A DNA stretch of 64,000 bases from Zoogloeaceae bacterium (GTDB lineage Bacteria; Pseudomonadota; Gammaproteobacteria; Burkholderiales; Rhodocyclaceae), in the NCBI GenBank assembly GCA_024235675.1, contig JACKLZ010000003.1, positions 186,001-250,000 on the forward strand, given 5' to 3'. A program made the translations under genes and the position numbers. Below are positions 24,831 to 34,928 of this stretch, piece after piece. The notes under the pieces were generated by a model. That model was not told the DNA's origin. It saw only the letters and a list, made by a program, of their open reading frames with translations, and did no database searches. How positions within the stretch are numbered: the first letter of the stretch is position 1; the number at the start of each line of letters is the position of its first letter.

Positions 24831-27800
24831 GCTTTTCCTTTGGTCGGCAGGATGCGCAGCGAGACGGCTTCAAGAAATTCACTCTTCTGCAAGCCGGTTC
24901 GCCCTTGAGCGTCGGTGGTGCCGCGAATGCGTGCGCCGTCGCTGCGGCGAACCTCGAAGGCGCGATTGGCGGCCGGTTCGCCGTTGTCGAGTTCGAGGAT
25001 GAACTCCTCATCAAACGCCGTCGTCGGCCAACTGTTCATGTCCCGGCTCAGGTGAGCCGGCCCCGCAAAACTCTTCTTGCTCGCATGCACCGTAATCGTC
25101 CCCGGGCACTCGACGGTAATCCCCCCATCAATCGTGATGCTCGCCCCGCCCTCGGTGGCGAGCACGATGCGTTTGCCGGCGGCGAAGTCGATGTGTTCCA
25201 TGATCGAGACGAGGTTGAGATCGTCCTTGGCCTGGAAGGCCATCTCGTCGCTTTGCGCCTGCATCTCGATGTCGTCTTTGGCGGCGATCAGGGTGATGCC
25301 GGTGTTGTCCGCGCCGGCCCGGATGGCGCCGGCGAGCAGGCCGATGGCCTGGCCGGTGTGGAGGCGCGTCTTGCCGGCCACGGCGAGGTTGGTGTCTTCG
25401 CCGCTGATGAGGCTGATGGTCTCGCCGTTGGACAGTTGGATGTGCCCGCCGGCGACGAAGCCGAGGCCGGCTTTGGCGGCCTGGAGGATGGCGGGTTCGA
25501 GCAGGTGGGGGACTTTTCCGGCGGTGGTGGTGTTCTTCTGGCTTGCGTCGGCCAGCGCAGCGTCGAAGTCGGCGCCGTCGACCATGCCGCGGGCGACGGT
25601 GTGCAGGGCTTTGAGCGGGGCGGCGTTCGGGTCGAGGGTGCTTTGATTGGGGCCGATGCTGCCGATGGCAGCGGCGAGCTGCACGGTTTGATGCGTGGCG
25701 GCGGCCTTGGAGAGGGTCTGCGCCAGCGCGTCGGCCTGCCCGAGCAGCGCGGCGGCGGGGGCCATGTCGCCGGCCGGCTCGCCGTCGGTTTGCTGCGCCC
25801 AGGTCGACAGGGTGATGCCGCGTCCGGCGCGCAGCGCGCCCCAGGCATCGGTGCGCAGCTCGGCGCCGGTGCCGCGAAAGCTGCCACGGTAGTTGTCGGC
25901 TTGATGGATGAGGTGGCCGAGGTTGAGCTGGGAGGCGTATTGGGTGCTGTGCAAGGCGGCGCGCTGCTGCTTGTCGGTGTCGTCGAAGACGAGCTGATTG
26001 TGGCCGGCGAAGCGGCCGTGGGCGCCGAACTCCTTGCTCTTGAAGCCACTGAGCGCGGCGGCGTGGTTGTGTTCGTTGGCGGCTGCGCCGTGCCAGGCGG
26101 GGCTGTTGCCGCCGGCCAGATTGCCCTGGGCGGCGGGGGCGTGATCGCAGGCTTGATCAAAGACTGAGCGATCGGCGGGCTTGGCCTCGGCGCCGCCGGG
26201 CGTGGGGACAATACCGCCCTCTCCCCGGCCGTTGTAGAGCGCACCGAGCACCAGCGGGCGGTCGATGTCGTAACCGAGGAAGGTGACGAAGACCTCCTGG
26301 CCGATGCGCGGGAGCATATGCCAGCCCATTCCGGGGCCGGCCTGACGGGTGACGACACGCACCCAGCAACTGCTGCGGTCGTCGGGGGTGTGGCCTTGTT
26401 GCCAGTGAAAGCGGATCTTGACCCGGCCGAGCGCATCGCACCAGATCTCGTCGGCGCCATTGGGGCGGGTTTCGCCCTCGGGGCCGACGACGATGGCGCT
26501 CATCGGCCCGCCCACGGTGGGGCGCGGATTCAGGCGGGCGCCGGTGTCGTCGGTGAGTTGGGGGCGCCAGGGCAGATGGCCGGGCAGTGCCTCGAAGCTG
26601 TTGGCGTAACCGCGCTCGGCGGCCAGGGCGAGGGTGTGTGGGTCGAGTTGCTCGGGGGCGCGGATGGGCGCGTCGATGGCGTCGAGCGCATCGTCATGGA
26701 TCAGCACCTCGCCCAGGCGCCGGGCGATGGCGGCCATTGGCTCGCCGCCCAGGTTGTTGATGCCGATATGGGTGAGCTCGCGCAGCGCGTAGCGCGGGGC
26801 GGGGTCGGCGGGGTCGGCGGGCGCCTTTGCCGCGGCCTGCGAACTGCCGGTGACCGCCTCGTGCGGGGCGCCGAGCAGATCGAAGGCGTGGCCGGGTCGG
26901 AAGCTGCGCACCGTGCCGCGCCCGACAAAGGTGGTGTGGCGCGCTTCGAGCGCCTCCATGTTCAGGCGGGCGTAGCGCTCGGCCTCGCGGGTGTCGGCAA
27001 AGGCGTACTGGCCCGCGTCGTCGTACATCTCAAGCGTCGGGGCGCGCTCGCCGCCGAGGGCCAGCACGGTGGGCACGCGGCTGGCCACCGAGCGCCGGGT
27101 CTTGTAGTCGTAGCTGAGCACTGTCGTCATGCCCGCGCCAAAGCGTCGGTGCGCGCCAAAGGCGACGATGGCGTCCTGGTCTTCTTGCGAATCGGCCCGA
27201 TGAAAGCGGATGCCCTGCCCGCCGTTGGCGTGCTCGGAGGACGCATCCTCGGGCCAGCGCGGGCTGTCGGCAAACAGGCGCATGCGGTGCCCGGCCGGGG
27301 CGGCGGTGTCTTCGTCGATGCACCAGCCGATGCCCTCTTCGGCCAGCAGGCGGGCGACGAAGGCGAAATCCGACTCCTGATATTGAACGCAGTAGCTGCG
27401 TGCGCGCGCCGAGCTCAGAAACTCCGCCACCTCCTCGCTCCAGTGCCAGGCGGCCTGATCGGCGTAGTCGGCAAACACCGCTTCGACGATCTGCACCACG
27501 GTCTTATCCTGAAAGACGCGGTTGTGACGCCCCCGCGACAGCAACCAGGTCCATGGCACCACCGTGATCCGGTAGCGGCAGAAGCCGCCGTCGGCGCCGA
27601 GTTTGAGCGCCGCGCGCACCAGGCCCGAGCGCGAATTTCGGCTGCCGTCGGCGAGCGTGCTGTGCAGCGTCACCGCCTGACCGAGCAAGGCCTTGAGTTC
27701 GATGAAGGCGTCGGTCGAGAGCAGATCGACACATAGCTCGAAGCCCGCCGACACGGCCTCGGTGCCCCACCAGGCTTCGACGGGCAAGTCGAAAGCGGCG

Positions 27801-27853
27801 TCGCGCCAGCTGAGCGCGAACAGGCGGGTGTCGGAGGTGAAGGGTGAAAACAT
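24827..27853 (-). CDS. vgrG: VgrG spike protein with DUF2345 and transthyretin-like tail
   Basis: A T6SS tip spike of 1008 residues. In order: the gp27-like base (about 1-380), the gp5 OB-fold (GADEIW...VKIRFHWQQG, then CWVRVVTRQAGPGMGW, about 460-510, and PLVLGALYNG after it), a DUF2345 beta-helix region (about 770-930) rich in SLISGEDTNLAV- and IEMQAQSDEMAF-like repeats, and a C-terminal extension (about 945-1003) with DEEFILELDNGEP and GTTDAQGRTGL, which resembles transthyretin-like domains that recruit Tle lipases. It opens the lipase/immunity operon. No T6SS sheath, baseplate or ATPase genes are in the window, so this is an orphan vgrG island. A hairpin covers the ribosome-binding site. 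Confidence 0.93.
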   Translation of the reverse strand: MFSPFTSDTRLFALSWRDAAFDLPVEAWWGTEAVSAGFELCVDLLSTDAFIELKALLGQAVTLHSTLADGSRNSRSGLVRAALKLGADGGFCRYRITVVPWTWLLSRGRHNRVFQDKTVVQIVEAVFADYADQAAWHWSEEVAEFLSSARARSYCVQYQESDFAFVARLLAEEGIGWCIDEDTAAPAGHRMRLFADSPRWPEDASSEHANGGQGIRFHRADSQEDQDAIVAFGAHRRFGAGMTTVLSYDYKTRRSVASRVPTVLALGGERAPTLEMYDDAGQYAFADTREAERYARLNMEALEARHTTFVGRGTVRSFRPGHAFDLLGAPHEAVTGSSQAAAKAPADPADPAPRYALRELTHIGINNLGGEPMAAIARRLGEVLIHDDALDAIDAPIRAPEQLDPHTLALAAERGYANSFEALPGHLPWRPQLTDDTGARLNPRPTVGGPMSAIVVGPEGETRPNGADEIWCDALGRVKIRFHWQQGHTPDDRSSCWVRVVTRQAGPGMGWHMLPRIGQEVFVTFLGYDIDRPLVLGALYNGRGEGGIVPTPGGAEAKPADRSVFDQACDHAPAAQGNLAGGNSPAWHGAAANEHNHAAALSGFKSKEFGAHGRFAGHNQLVFDDTDKQQRAALHSTQYASQLNLGHLIHQADNYRGSFRGTGAELRTDAWGALRAGRGITLSTWAQQTDGEPAGDMAPAAALLGQADALAQTLSKAAATHQTVQLAAAIGSIGPNQSTLDPNAAPLKALHTVARGMVDGADFDAALADASQKNTTTAGKVPHLLEPAILQAAKAGLGFVAGGHIQLSNGETISLISGEDTNLAVAGKTRLHTGQAIGLLAGAIRAGADNTGITLIAAKDDIEMQAQSDEMAFQAKDDLNLVSIMEHIDFAAGKRIVLATEGGASITIDGGITVECPGTITVHASKKSFAGPAHLSRDMNSWPTTAFDEEFILELDNGEPAANRAFEVRRSDGARIRGTTDAQGRTGLQKSEFLEAVSLRILPTKGKA

Positions 27854-27862
27854 GCGCGCGCG

Positions 27863-27879
27863 ATCCTTGATCGAAGGAT
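27863..27879 (-). promoter_or_regulatory. Hairpin over the vgrG ribosome-binding site
   Basis: On the minus strand ATCCTT, five bases and AAGGAT form a perfect small stem. AAGGAT is the only Shine-Dalgarno-like sequence before the vgrG ATG (27853), nine bases away. Pairing could reduce translation. The surrounding 27880-28000 is unusually AT-rich and must hold divergent promoters for vgrG and dbpA. Confidence 0.35.
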
Positions 27880-27952
27880 ACGCATTTTACATAAAATATG
27901 ACGTGTGGAATTGTGCGGTGCGAAAAGATCAGGGGTGTTTCTTGGGTTTGTG

Positions 27953-27966
27953 TTGTCGATAGACAA
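27953..27966. promoter_or_regulatory. Palindrome TTGTC-N4-GACAA between vgrG and dbpA
   Basis: Perfect 5-bp arms with a 4-bp centre resemble, but do not equal, the FNR/CRP-family half-site layout TTGAT-N4-ATCAA. It is 43 bp before the dbpA ATG. The regulator is unknown. Confidence 0.3.
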
Positions 27967-28008
27967 AGATTTTTGCGGTGTTAGTTCAACGAGGCGGGAT
28001 AATTCGGC

Positions 28009-29454
<1,446 letters not shown>

Positions 29455-29539
29455 GGGGTTCAGAAAAGCCCCTTGAAGCGGCGTGTGGCGGCGTCTAGGC
29501 TGGGATCGAATACCCGGCCGGATGCCGACGGAGCTCATC

Positions 29540-30037
29540 ATGCGCATAGTGACTTTCTTCATGATGCTGGTGCTGCTTGCCGGCACGGGCGTGGCCGTCG
29601 GCGCGCCAACGGGCTTGTCGGCGGCCGATCAGGCCGCCGCCTTCAAGGCCGCTGGATTTACCCTCCGCGGTGGTCAGTGGCGCAGCGACTGCGATGACCC
29701 TGGCACGCCGAGTTACAGCCCCGGAAACATCGACCAGGTGCTCGACCTCAACGGCGACGGCCGGCCGGAAGCGGTGATCACCGAGGGCGGGACCTACTGT
29801 TATGGCATGACGGGCAGCGGCTTCTGGATTGTCAGTCAGCAGGCGGGCGGCGGCTGGCAGAAAATCACCGCGTCGGTCGGCCTGCCGGGCTTCCTCGACA
29901 GCAAAGGCGTGGGCGGCTGGCCCGACATCGAGATCGGCGGGCCGGGCTTCTGTTTTCCGGTGCAGCGCTGGAATGGCAAGGCCTACGCGCTGCATCGCCA
30001 CGAGTATGAAGGCAAGCGCTGCAAGATGCGGCGATAG
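29540..30037 (+). CDS. Exported hypothetical protein with an FG-GAP/VCBS-like motif
   Basis: A 165-residue secreted protein with a signal peptide (1 to about 22, ending GVAVGA). The mature part has a calcium-loop-like DLNGDGRPEAVI motif (near residues 74-85), as in FG-GAP/VCBS repeats, four cysteines and an aromatic GSGFWIV strand. A GGAG site six bases before the ATG at 29540 sets the start. The function is unknown and no operon partner is evident. Confidence 0.7.
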   Translation: MRIVTFFMMLVLLAGTGVAVGAPTGLSAADQAAAFKAAGFTLRGGQWRSDCDDPGTPSYSPGNIDQVLDLNGDGRPEAVITEGGTYCYGMTGSGFWIVSQQAGGGWQKITASVGLPGFLDSKGVGGWPDIEIGGPGFCFPVQRWNGKAYALHRHEYEGKRCKMRR

Positions 30038-30136
30038 CGTTTTTGGACGCGCCCCGTTGGCATAAAAAAGCGGCCATCTTTGGAACTTGTTAATCCGGTT
30101 ATCATCTCAGCCATCCCCTGACCGGAGATGTGCTCG

Positions 30137-31069
30137 ATGAGTTCTGACAGTTTTGCGCGCGACGTTGCCCGTGATCCTCACCTCCATGACGAGTTGCTCG
30201 ACAGCTTTGATGAAGAGCTGGAGATGGAACTCGATGACTATCGCATGGAGGCCTTGCTCGATCACGATACGCGAGGGGCCGATAGCGCCGAACGCGACAT
30301 GGATCGCCGGCTGTATTTTCAGGAGCTGATCCGGCTACAGGGCGAACTGGTCAAGCTGCAGGACTGGGTGGTGCATCACAAGCTCAAGCTGGTGGTGTTG
30401 TTCGAGGGGCGCGACGCGGCCGGCAAGGGCGGCGCGATCAAGCGCATCACCCAGCGGCTCAACCCCCGCGTGTGTCGCGTGGCGGCGCTGCCCGCGCCGA
30501 GTGAGCGCGAGCAGACCCAGTGGTATTTCCAGCGCTATGTGAACCATCTTCCCGCCGGCGGCGAGATCGTGTTGTTTGATCGCAGCTGGTACAACCGCGC
30601 CGGTGTCGAGCGGGTGATGGGTTTTTGTTCGGATGACGAGTACGAAGCCTTCTTCCGCGATGTGCCCGAGTTCGAAAAAATGCTCACCCGCTCGGGCATC
30701 ATCCTCGTCAAATACTGGTTTTCGGTCACCGACGACGAGCAGAACCGCCGCTTCCAGATGCGCATCCACGACCCGCTCAAGCAGTGGAAGCTCAGCCCCA
30801 TGGACATGGAGTCGCGCCGCCGCTGGGAGCAATACACCATCGCCAAGGAGGTGATGCTCGAGCGTACGCATATCCCCGAGGCGCCGTGGTGGGTGATCCA
30901 GCCCGGCGGCAAGAAGCGCGCGCGGCTCAATTGCATTCACCACCTGCTCAGCCGGATTCCTTACCAGGAGATTCCGCACGCGCCCGTGGCCTTGCCAGCG
31001 AGGGTGTACAACAGCAACTACATCCGGCATCCGGTGCCGGATGAAATGTTTGTACCGTCGGTGTATTGA
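30137..31069 (+). CDS. ppk2: Polyphosphate kinase 2 (PPK2)
   Basis: Transfers phosphate between polyphosphate and nucleotides in the cytoplasm. The 310-residue protein has the PPK2 Walker A motif GRDAAGKGG (91-99), the lid-adjacent motif after RLNPR and the Walker B motif LFDRSWYNRAG. The conserved WWVI and NCIHHLL segments near the C terminus are also present. A single PPK2 domain with this length fits the class that makes NTP from NDP, although class cannot be proved from sequence alone. Start at 30137 is preferred because GGAG is nine bases upstream; the ATG at 30128 directly abuts that site. Polyphosphate metabolism suits wastewater-type betaproteobacteria. Confidence 0.93.
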   Translation: MSSDSFARDVARDPHLHDELLDSFDEELEMELDDYRMEALLDHDTRGADSAERDMDRRLYFQELIRLQGELVKLQDWVVHHKLKLVVLFEGRDAAGKGGAIKRITQRLNPRVCRVAALPAPSEREQTQWYFQRYVNHLPAGGEIVLFDRSWYNRAGVERVMGFCSDDEYEAFFRDVPEFEKMLTRSGIILVKYWFSVTDDEQNRRFQMRIHDPLKQWKLSPMDMESRRRWEQYTIAKEVMLERTHIPEAPWWVIQPGGKKRARLNCIHHLLSRIPYQEIPHAPVALPARVYNSNYIRHPVPDEMFVPSVY

Positions 31070-31091
31070 TTCGACCTGTCGGTGCGCTGAT

Positions 31092-31631
31092 TCAGCGCTC
31101 TGCCGAGCCGGCTGCAGGCCAAAGCGGCGCGCCGCCTGTGGCCAGATACGCCAGGTAGGCCCGCAGATCGAATTCCCACTGGTGATAGGCCGGCGCCATG
31201 TGCCGGCACAGCTGGTAGAAGGCCTTGTCGTGCTCGCGCTCTTTCATGTGCGCCAGCTCGTGCACCACGATCATTTCCAGAAACGCCGGCGGCATCTCGC
31301 GAAACACCGTCGCCACGCGGATCTCGCGCTTGGCCTTGAGCTTTCCGCCCTGCACTCGGGAGATCGCGGTATGCGTGCCCAGCGCATGCGCGATCACTTG
31401 CAGCTTGCTGTCGTAGGCCACCTTGCTCAGCGGCCCGGCAGTGCGCAGGTGGGTGTTTTTGATGTCCAGCACATAGTCGTACAGCGCCTTGTCGGTGCGC
31501 ACCAGATGCGGCTCCGGATACTTGCGGCGCAGCACCTCGCCCAATTGATCGGCAGCGATCAGATTGGTGACTTGTGTGACCAGATGGGCGGGATAGCCGG
31601 CGAGGTAGTTGGGTGGAGGTCTGGGGCGCAT
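31092..31631 (-). CDS. YgjP-like zinc metallopeptidase-fold protein (DUF45)
   Basis: A 179-residue protein of the YgjP/WLM-like metallohydrolase group. The zinc motif is HELAH at 124-128 with a third ligand His134 in EREHD, followed by the family pattern FYQLCRHMAP. Homologues are annotated as M48-type peptidases or DUF45 proteins; the physiological substrate is unclear. The start ATG at 31631 yields a full-length domain. It converges with ppk2 and is divergent from the DUF3079 gene. Confidence 0.83.
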   Translation of the reverse strand: MRPRPPPNYLAGYPAHLVTQVTNLIAADQLGEVLRRKYPEPHLVRTDKALYDYVLDIKNTHLRTAGPLSKVAYDSKLQVIAHALGTHTAISRVQGGKLKAKREIRVATVFREMPPAFLEMIVVHELAHMKEREHDKAFYQLCRHMAPAYHQWEFDLRAYLAYLATGGAPLWPAAGSAER

Positions 31632-31702
31632 GGCGGAGTGTCGGATGGGCGGTCCGGGCCATTGTAGCGGCAGTGTCGCGCCGGGCGCCGGCGTGGCGTC
31701 TG

Positions 31703-31744
31703 TTGATAGCGATCAAAGCAATTTGTGCAGTACCAGAGTAAATT
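31703..31744 (+). promoter_or_regulatory. FNR/Anr-type box and -10 element upstream of the DUF3079 gene
   Basis: TTGAT AGCG ATCAA at 31703-31716 is an exact match to the FNR-family consensus. A TAAATT -10-like hexamer at 31739-31744 would put the start site near 31751, so the box is centred at about -41.5, the class II activator position. The plus-strand DUF3079 gene begins 60 bp further on. Confidence 0.6.
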
Positions 31745-31810
31745 AATCAACTTTACATCGCGAGGCTGACAACGCGGTGCAGCGAGCCTGCCCGTGTGAA
31801 GGTGGGCGAC

Positions 31811-32023
31811 ATGGCCAAAAAATTTCCGCTCCATCCCAAACGCCCCGAGCGCATCTGCTGGGGTTGCGACAAGTATTGTTCGGCCGACGCGCTGATGTGC
31901 GGCAATGGCGCGGGCCGTACCCTGCATCCGGCCGAGATGCTCGGCGACGACTGGTACGAGCATGGCGATTGGGGGCTGGATGTCGATACGCCGGTGAAGG
32001 ACCCGTCGGACACGGCCGAGTAA
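31811..32023 (+). CDS. DUF3079 small zinc-ribbon-like protein
   Basis: A 70-residue protein opening with MAKKFPLHPK, the characteristic start of DUF3079. Four cysteines (16, 19, 23 and 30) in RICWGCDKYCSA and CGNG look like a metal-binding knuckle. AAGG lies eight bases before the ATG. The family is uncharacterised. An FNR-type promoter upstream suggests expression under low oxygen, which would be the best clue to its role. Confidence 0.85.
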   Translation: MAKKFPLHPKRPERICWGCDKYCSADALMCGNGAGRTLHPAEMLGDDWYEHGDWGLDVDTPVKDPSDTAE

Positions 32024-32170
32024 GGCGGTTCTGGCGGCGGCGCGTCGGCATATTGGTCGGCGTCTGCGCCATGAGGCGACCGAGGTCTGCGCCCCGTAAC
32101 GTGCCGATTCTCCCGGTCACGAGGGTGCAAGAGGCTATGATGGGTGTCTTTACTGCTTCCGGCGTCCGCC

Positions 32171-33187
32171 ATGACCTCCCCCCTGTCTGATCAACTCGCA
32201 GCTGCCTTGTCGGCCCGTGCACCGCTTCTCGAACGTCTGGCTGATGAGGGCACGGAGGCCTACCGGGTGTTTCATGGCAGCGCTGAGGGTGTGCCCGGGC
32301 TGACGGTCGACCGTTACGGCGATGCCTTGCTGGTGCAGACCTTTCACCAGGCGCTGAGCGCTGACGATCTGGCGACCATTGAATCGTTCTACGCCACGGC
32401 CTGCCCGGGCCTGCCGGTGATCTGGAACGACCGCAGTGCGGGCAATTCACGGGTCTCCAATACGCTTGACGCGGCGCAGTCCGACGCGGCGGCCTTGCCG
32501 CGCGAGTTCTCGGAGTTGGGTGTCAAGTATCGCTTTCAGGGTCGCCACGAGGGGCAGGACCCGTGGCTGTTTCTCGATCTGCGCGCGGCACGTCGCCGTG
32601 TCATGGCCGAGGCCGCGGACAAATCGGTGCTCAACCTGTTTGCCTATACCTGCGGTGTGGGTCTGGCCGCGGCCAAGGCCGGTGCGAAGCATGTGGTGAA
32701 TGTGGATTTCTCCGCCTCCTACCTCGCCGTGGGCAAAGAAAATGCCCGCCTCAATGATCTGCCGATCCGGGTGCGCTTCGTGAAGAGCGATGTGTTTCCG
32801 GCGCTGCGGCAGTTGGCGGGTCAGGGGCAGTCCAAGGTGGTGCGGGGCAAGCGCATGCCGCCCTTCCCCCCGCTGGAGGGACGCCAGTTTGACCTGGTGT
32901 TTCTGGACCCGCCGCGCTACGCCAAGAGCCTGTTCGGCGTGGTGGACCTGGTCAACGACTACCCCGCACTGTTCAATCTGGCGCTGCGTACCACCGTCGA
33001 GGGCGGCACGCTGATCTGCTGCAACAATGTGGCCCAGGTGGCGCGCGAGGAATGGGTCGATCAGCTCCAGCGCAGCGCGAAAAAAATCGGCCGCCCGGTG
33101 CATTCGCTGGAGTGGATTGAGCCGGAGGCCGACTTCCCGAGTCCGGACGGCAATCCGCCCTTGAAGGTTGTGTTGTTGCGGGTGTGA
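32171..33187 (+). CDS. Class I SAM-dependent methyltransferase, RlmI/RlmK-like
   Basis: A 338-residue methyltransferase of the COG1092 group. It lacks a recognisable N-terminal PUA domain but shows the linker VDRYGDALLVQTFHQAL, the AdoMet-binding NLFAYTCGVGLAAA loop, and the catalytic-type motif FLDPPRYAKS. Relatives methylate 23S rRNA cytosines (RlmI, RlmK); the exact target here is not known. The ATG at 32171 is chosen over one 27 bases upstream because the conserved N terminus begins there. It converges with the DUF296 gene, with no gap between the two stops. Confidence 0.83.
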   Translation: MTSPLSDQLAAALSARAPLLERLADEGTEAYRVFHGSAEGVPGLTVDRYGDALLVQTFHQALSADDLATIESFYATACPGLPVIWNDRSAGNSRVSNTLDAAQSDAAALPREFSELGVKYRFQGRHEGQDPWLFLDLRAARRRVMAEAADKSVLNLFAYTCGVGLAAAKAGAKHVVNVDFSASYLAVGKENARLNDLPIRVRFVKSDVFPALRQLAGQGQSKVVRGKRMPPFPPLEGRQFDLVFLDPPRYAKSLFGVVDLVNDYPALFNLALRTTVEGGTLICCNNVAQVAREEWVDQLQRSAKKIGRPVHSLEWIEPEADFPSPDGNPPLKVVLLRV

Positions 33188-33598
33188 TCAGTCGCCGGCC
33201 GGCGGCTTGGGCTGCACCACCAGCTCCGGATAGCCGGTCGCCGCGTCGGCTTCTCGCGTGAAATGCCAGTCCGGCAGCAGCCCCAGCAAGACCTCGGCGG
33301 TGGTTCGCACGAGGCAACCATAGGCCAGATGGCCGCCAAGAACGGTGCCGTCATCGGTGGCCAGCGCGCCGTGCAGGTGGGCGCCAGTGGCCGCGATGCT
33401 GCCCGACAGGCTGAGCAGTTCGAGTTTGCCGGTGACGACGGTGGCCTTGGCCGCGCCGGCAAAGCGGATGTGGGCCTCGGACAGGCTGCCGATGGCCGAG
33501 AGCACAAAGGCGGCGCTGTGGCCATGCACGTGCACCGTGTCTTCAAGTGCGCGACGAAGGTCCTGGCCCGGGCTCAGGCGCAGCGGGAGCGTCAGCAT
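33188..33598 (-). CDS. PPC/DUF296 domain protein
   Basis: A 136-residue single-domain protein of the PPC (plants and prokaryotes conserved, DUF296) family. Typical elements are FVLSAIGSLSEAHIRFA, the LELLSLSGSI strand and HLHGALATDDGTVLGGHL, whose histidines may bind metal. Bacterial DUF296 proteins are often annotated as DNA-binding, but this rests on plant AT-hook relatives; the role is unknown. Its start overlaps the end of the ceramidase-family gene by 7 bp, so the two are co-transcribed. Confidence 0.85.
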   Translation of the reverse strand: MLTLPLRLSPGQDLRRALEDTVHVHGHSAAFVLSAIGSLSEAHIRFAGAAKATVVTGKLELLSLSGSIAATGAHLHGALATDDGTVLGGHLAYGCLVRTTAEVLLGLLPDWHFTREADAATGYPELVVQPKPPAGD

Positions 33599-34239
33599 GG
33601 CAATCTCCGGGCAGGGGCGGTCATCAAGGCGCGCATGCCGCAATACAAGACCAAGGCATTGTTCACATGCCAGCCAAAATGCGTGCCGAGTGGAAAGGCA
33701 TCGCACACGAGCAGATCGATACTCCGACATAGCATGGAGACGCCGAACAGCGTCGCCGCGGCAATCAGCCAGCGACGGGCGCACGGCGTGGGGCAGATCA
33801 CGGCGAGCGCGATCAGTGCCAGCCAGGGGCCGAGGTAGAGTTCCGATCCATTGAGCGCCGGGAGTTTCACGCTGAGCGCGATGCCGGCGCTGGCGACGAG
33901 CATGCCGAGCACCGCGACATTGGCGGCCATGCTGCGCCAGCCGATCAGGCGCACCAGCGCGCGCTGCAAGAACACCATCACAAAAATCGCGATAAAGACC
34001 ACGTCGAGCACCGCCGCCCAGGTTTGCGCCACGGTGTGAAAAACCCCGCTGCCAACGCCGACTGCGCCGATCAGCCCGGCCAGCACGCGCAGGTCGGCAG
34101 GCGTGCGTCGGTCCATGCGCCGCAACAGCCACACGGCGACAAGGAGGAAGGCGAGATTGGTGAGCGCGTTGACCGGCTCGGCCCACAGGCCGGCGTCGGT
34201 GCGCTCGCAGTACACATCCAGCGGCGCGCGCCAGTTCAT
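33592..34239 (-). CDS. Ceramidase-family (CREST-type) membrane protein
   Basis: A 215-residue protein with about seven hydrophobic segments and the alkaline-ceramidase-like signature: an N-terminal VDVYCERTDAGLWAEPVN-like opening, a GSGVFHTVAQTWAAVLD helix with His, and a C-terminal DAFPLGTHFGWHVNN helix with two His. In characterised family members such His/Asp/Ser residues hold a zinc ion and act in lipid amide hydrolysis; bacterial substrates are mostly unknown. The start overlaps the 5-formyl-THF cyclo-ligase stop as ATGA. Confidence 0.8.
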   Translation of the reverse strand: MNWRAPLDVYCERTDAGLWAEPVNALTNLAFLLVAVWLLRRMDRRTPADLRVLAGLIGAVGVGSGVFHTVAQTWAAVLDVVFIAIFVMVFLQRALVRLIGWRSMAANVAVLGMLVASAGIALSVKLPALNGSELYLGPWLALIALAVICPTPCARRWLIAAATLFGVSMLCRSIDLLVCDAFPLGTHFGWHVNNALVLYCGMRALMTAPARRLPC

Positions 34240-34808
34240 GCCGATTCGACGCGGTGGATGCCGGCTTCGGTGACCAGCCAGTGCATGGGGTGGTCGTGTG
34301 GCTGGGGGTGGGTGGTGGCGACCCGCCCGAGCTCGAAGCCGATGCCGACGGTCTGCGGCGCGGGCGAGAGGGCGGCCAGAGTGCGATCGAAGTAACCGCC
34401 GCCGTAGCCCAGGCGATAGCCCGCCGCATCAAAGGCGTTGAGCGGGATCAGGATCAGCTCGGGGTGCAGTGCGGCACCGTCGGCGGGCATGAGAATGCCA
34501 TGGCGGTCGGGAACCATTTGGCTGGCCGGTGTCCATTGGCGGAAGCGCATGGCTTGGCCGGGGGCGATGACGATGGGCAGGGCTGCCGAGCGGGTCGCGT
34601 CGGCCGCCAGCCAGCGCTGCACGATGGGGCGCAGATCGGGCTCGCCGCGATACGGCCAGCAGAAGGCGAGGGTGGCCGGCGCGAGCTGCGCGAGCAGCGC
34701 CTCGACATGCGTTTGCAGGGCGGCTTCCAGTGGCGCACGCGCGTCGGCACCGAGCGCTTCGCGGGCGCGGATGGCGGTGTCGCGCAGGTGTTTTCGGGCG
34801 ATCTCCAT
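34236..34808 (-). CDS. 5-formyltetrahydrofolate cyclo-ligase
   Basis: Converts 5-formyl-THF to 5,10-methenyl-THF with ATP. The 190-residue protein has the N-terminal basic KHLRDTAIRAREAL helix, the W..R region around FCWPYRGEPDLRP, and the C-terminal signature ILIPLNAFDAAGYRLGYGGGYFDR. It is the first gene of a three-gene minus-strand run with the ceramidase-like and DUF296 genes, and is divergent from slt. The ATG at 34808 lacks a strong ribosome-binding site. Confidence 0.93.
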   Translation of the reverse strand: MEIARKHLRDTAIRAREALGADARAPLEAALQTHVEALLAQLAPATLAFCWPYRGEPDLRPIVQRWLAADATRSAALPIVIAPGQAMRFRQWTPASQMVPDRHGILMPADGAALHPELILIPLNAFDAAGYRLGYGGGYFDRTLAALSPAPQTVGIGFELGRVATTHPQPHDHPMHWLVTEAGIHRVESA

Positions 34809-34928
34809 AAAGCGATCCAGAGCAGGTTTTTGCGGCGCGGGCCGTGTAGAGTAAGCAGGTCGGCCCAGCGAGGCCGGGATCACATCAAACTGCCCCGGCA
34901 AGATATGGGCGCGAAGGAATAGTAAGCG

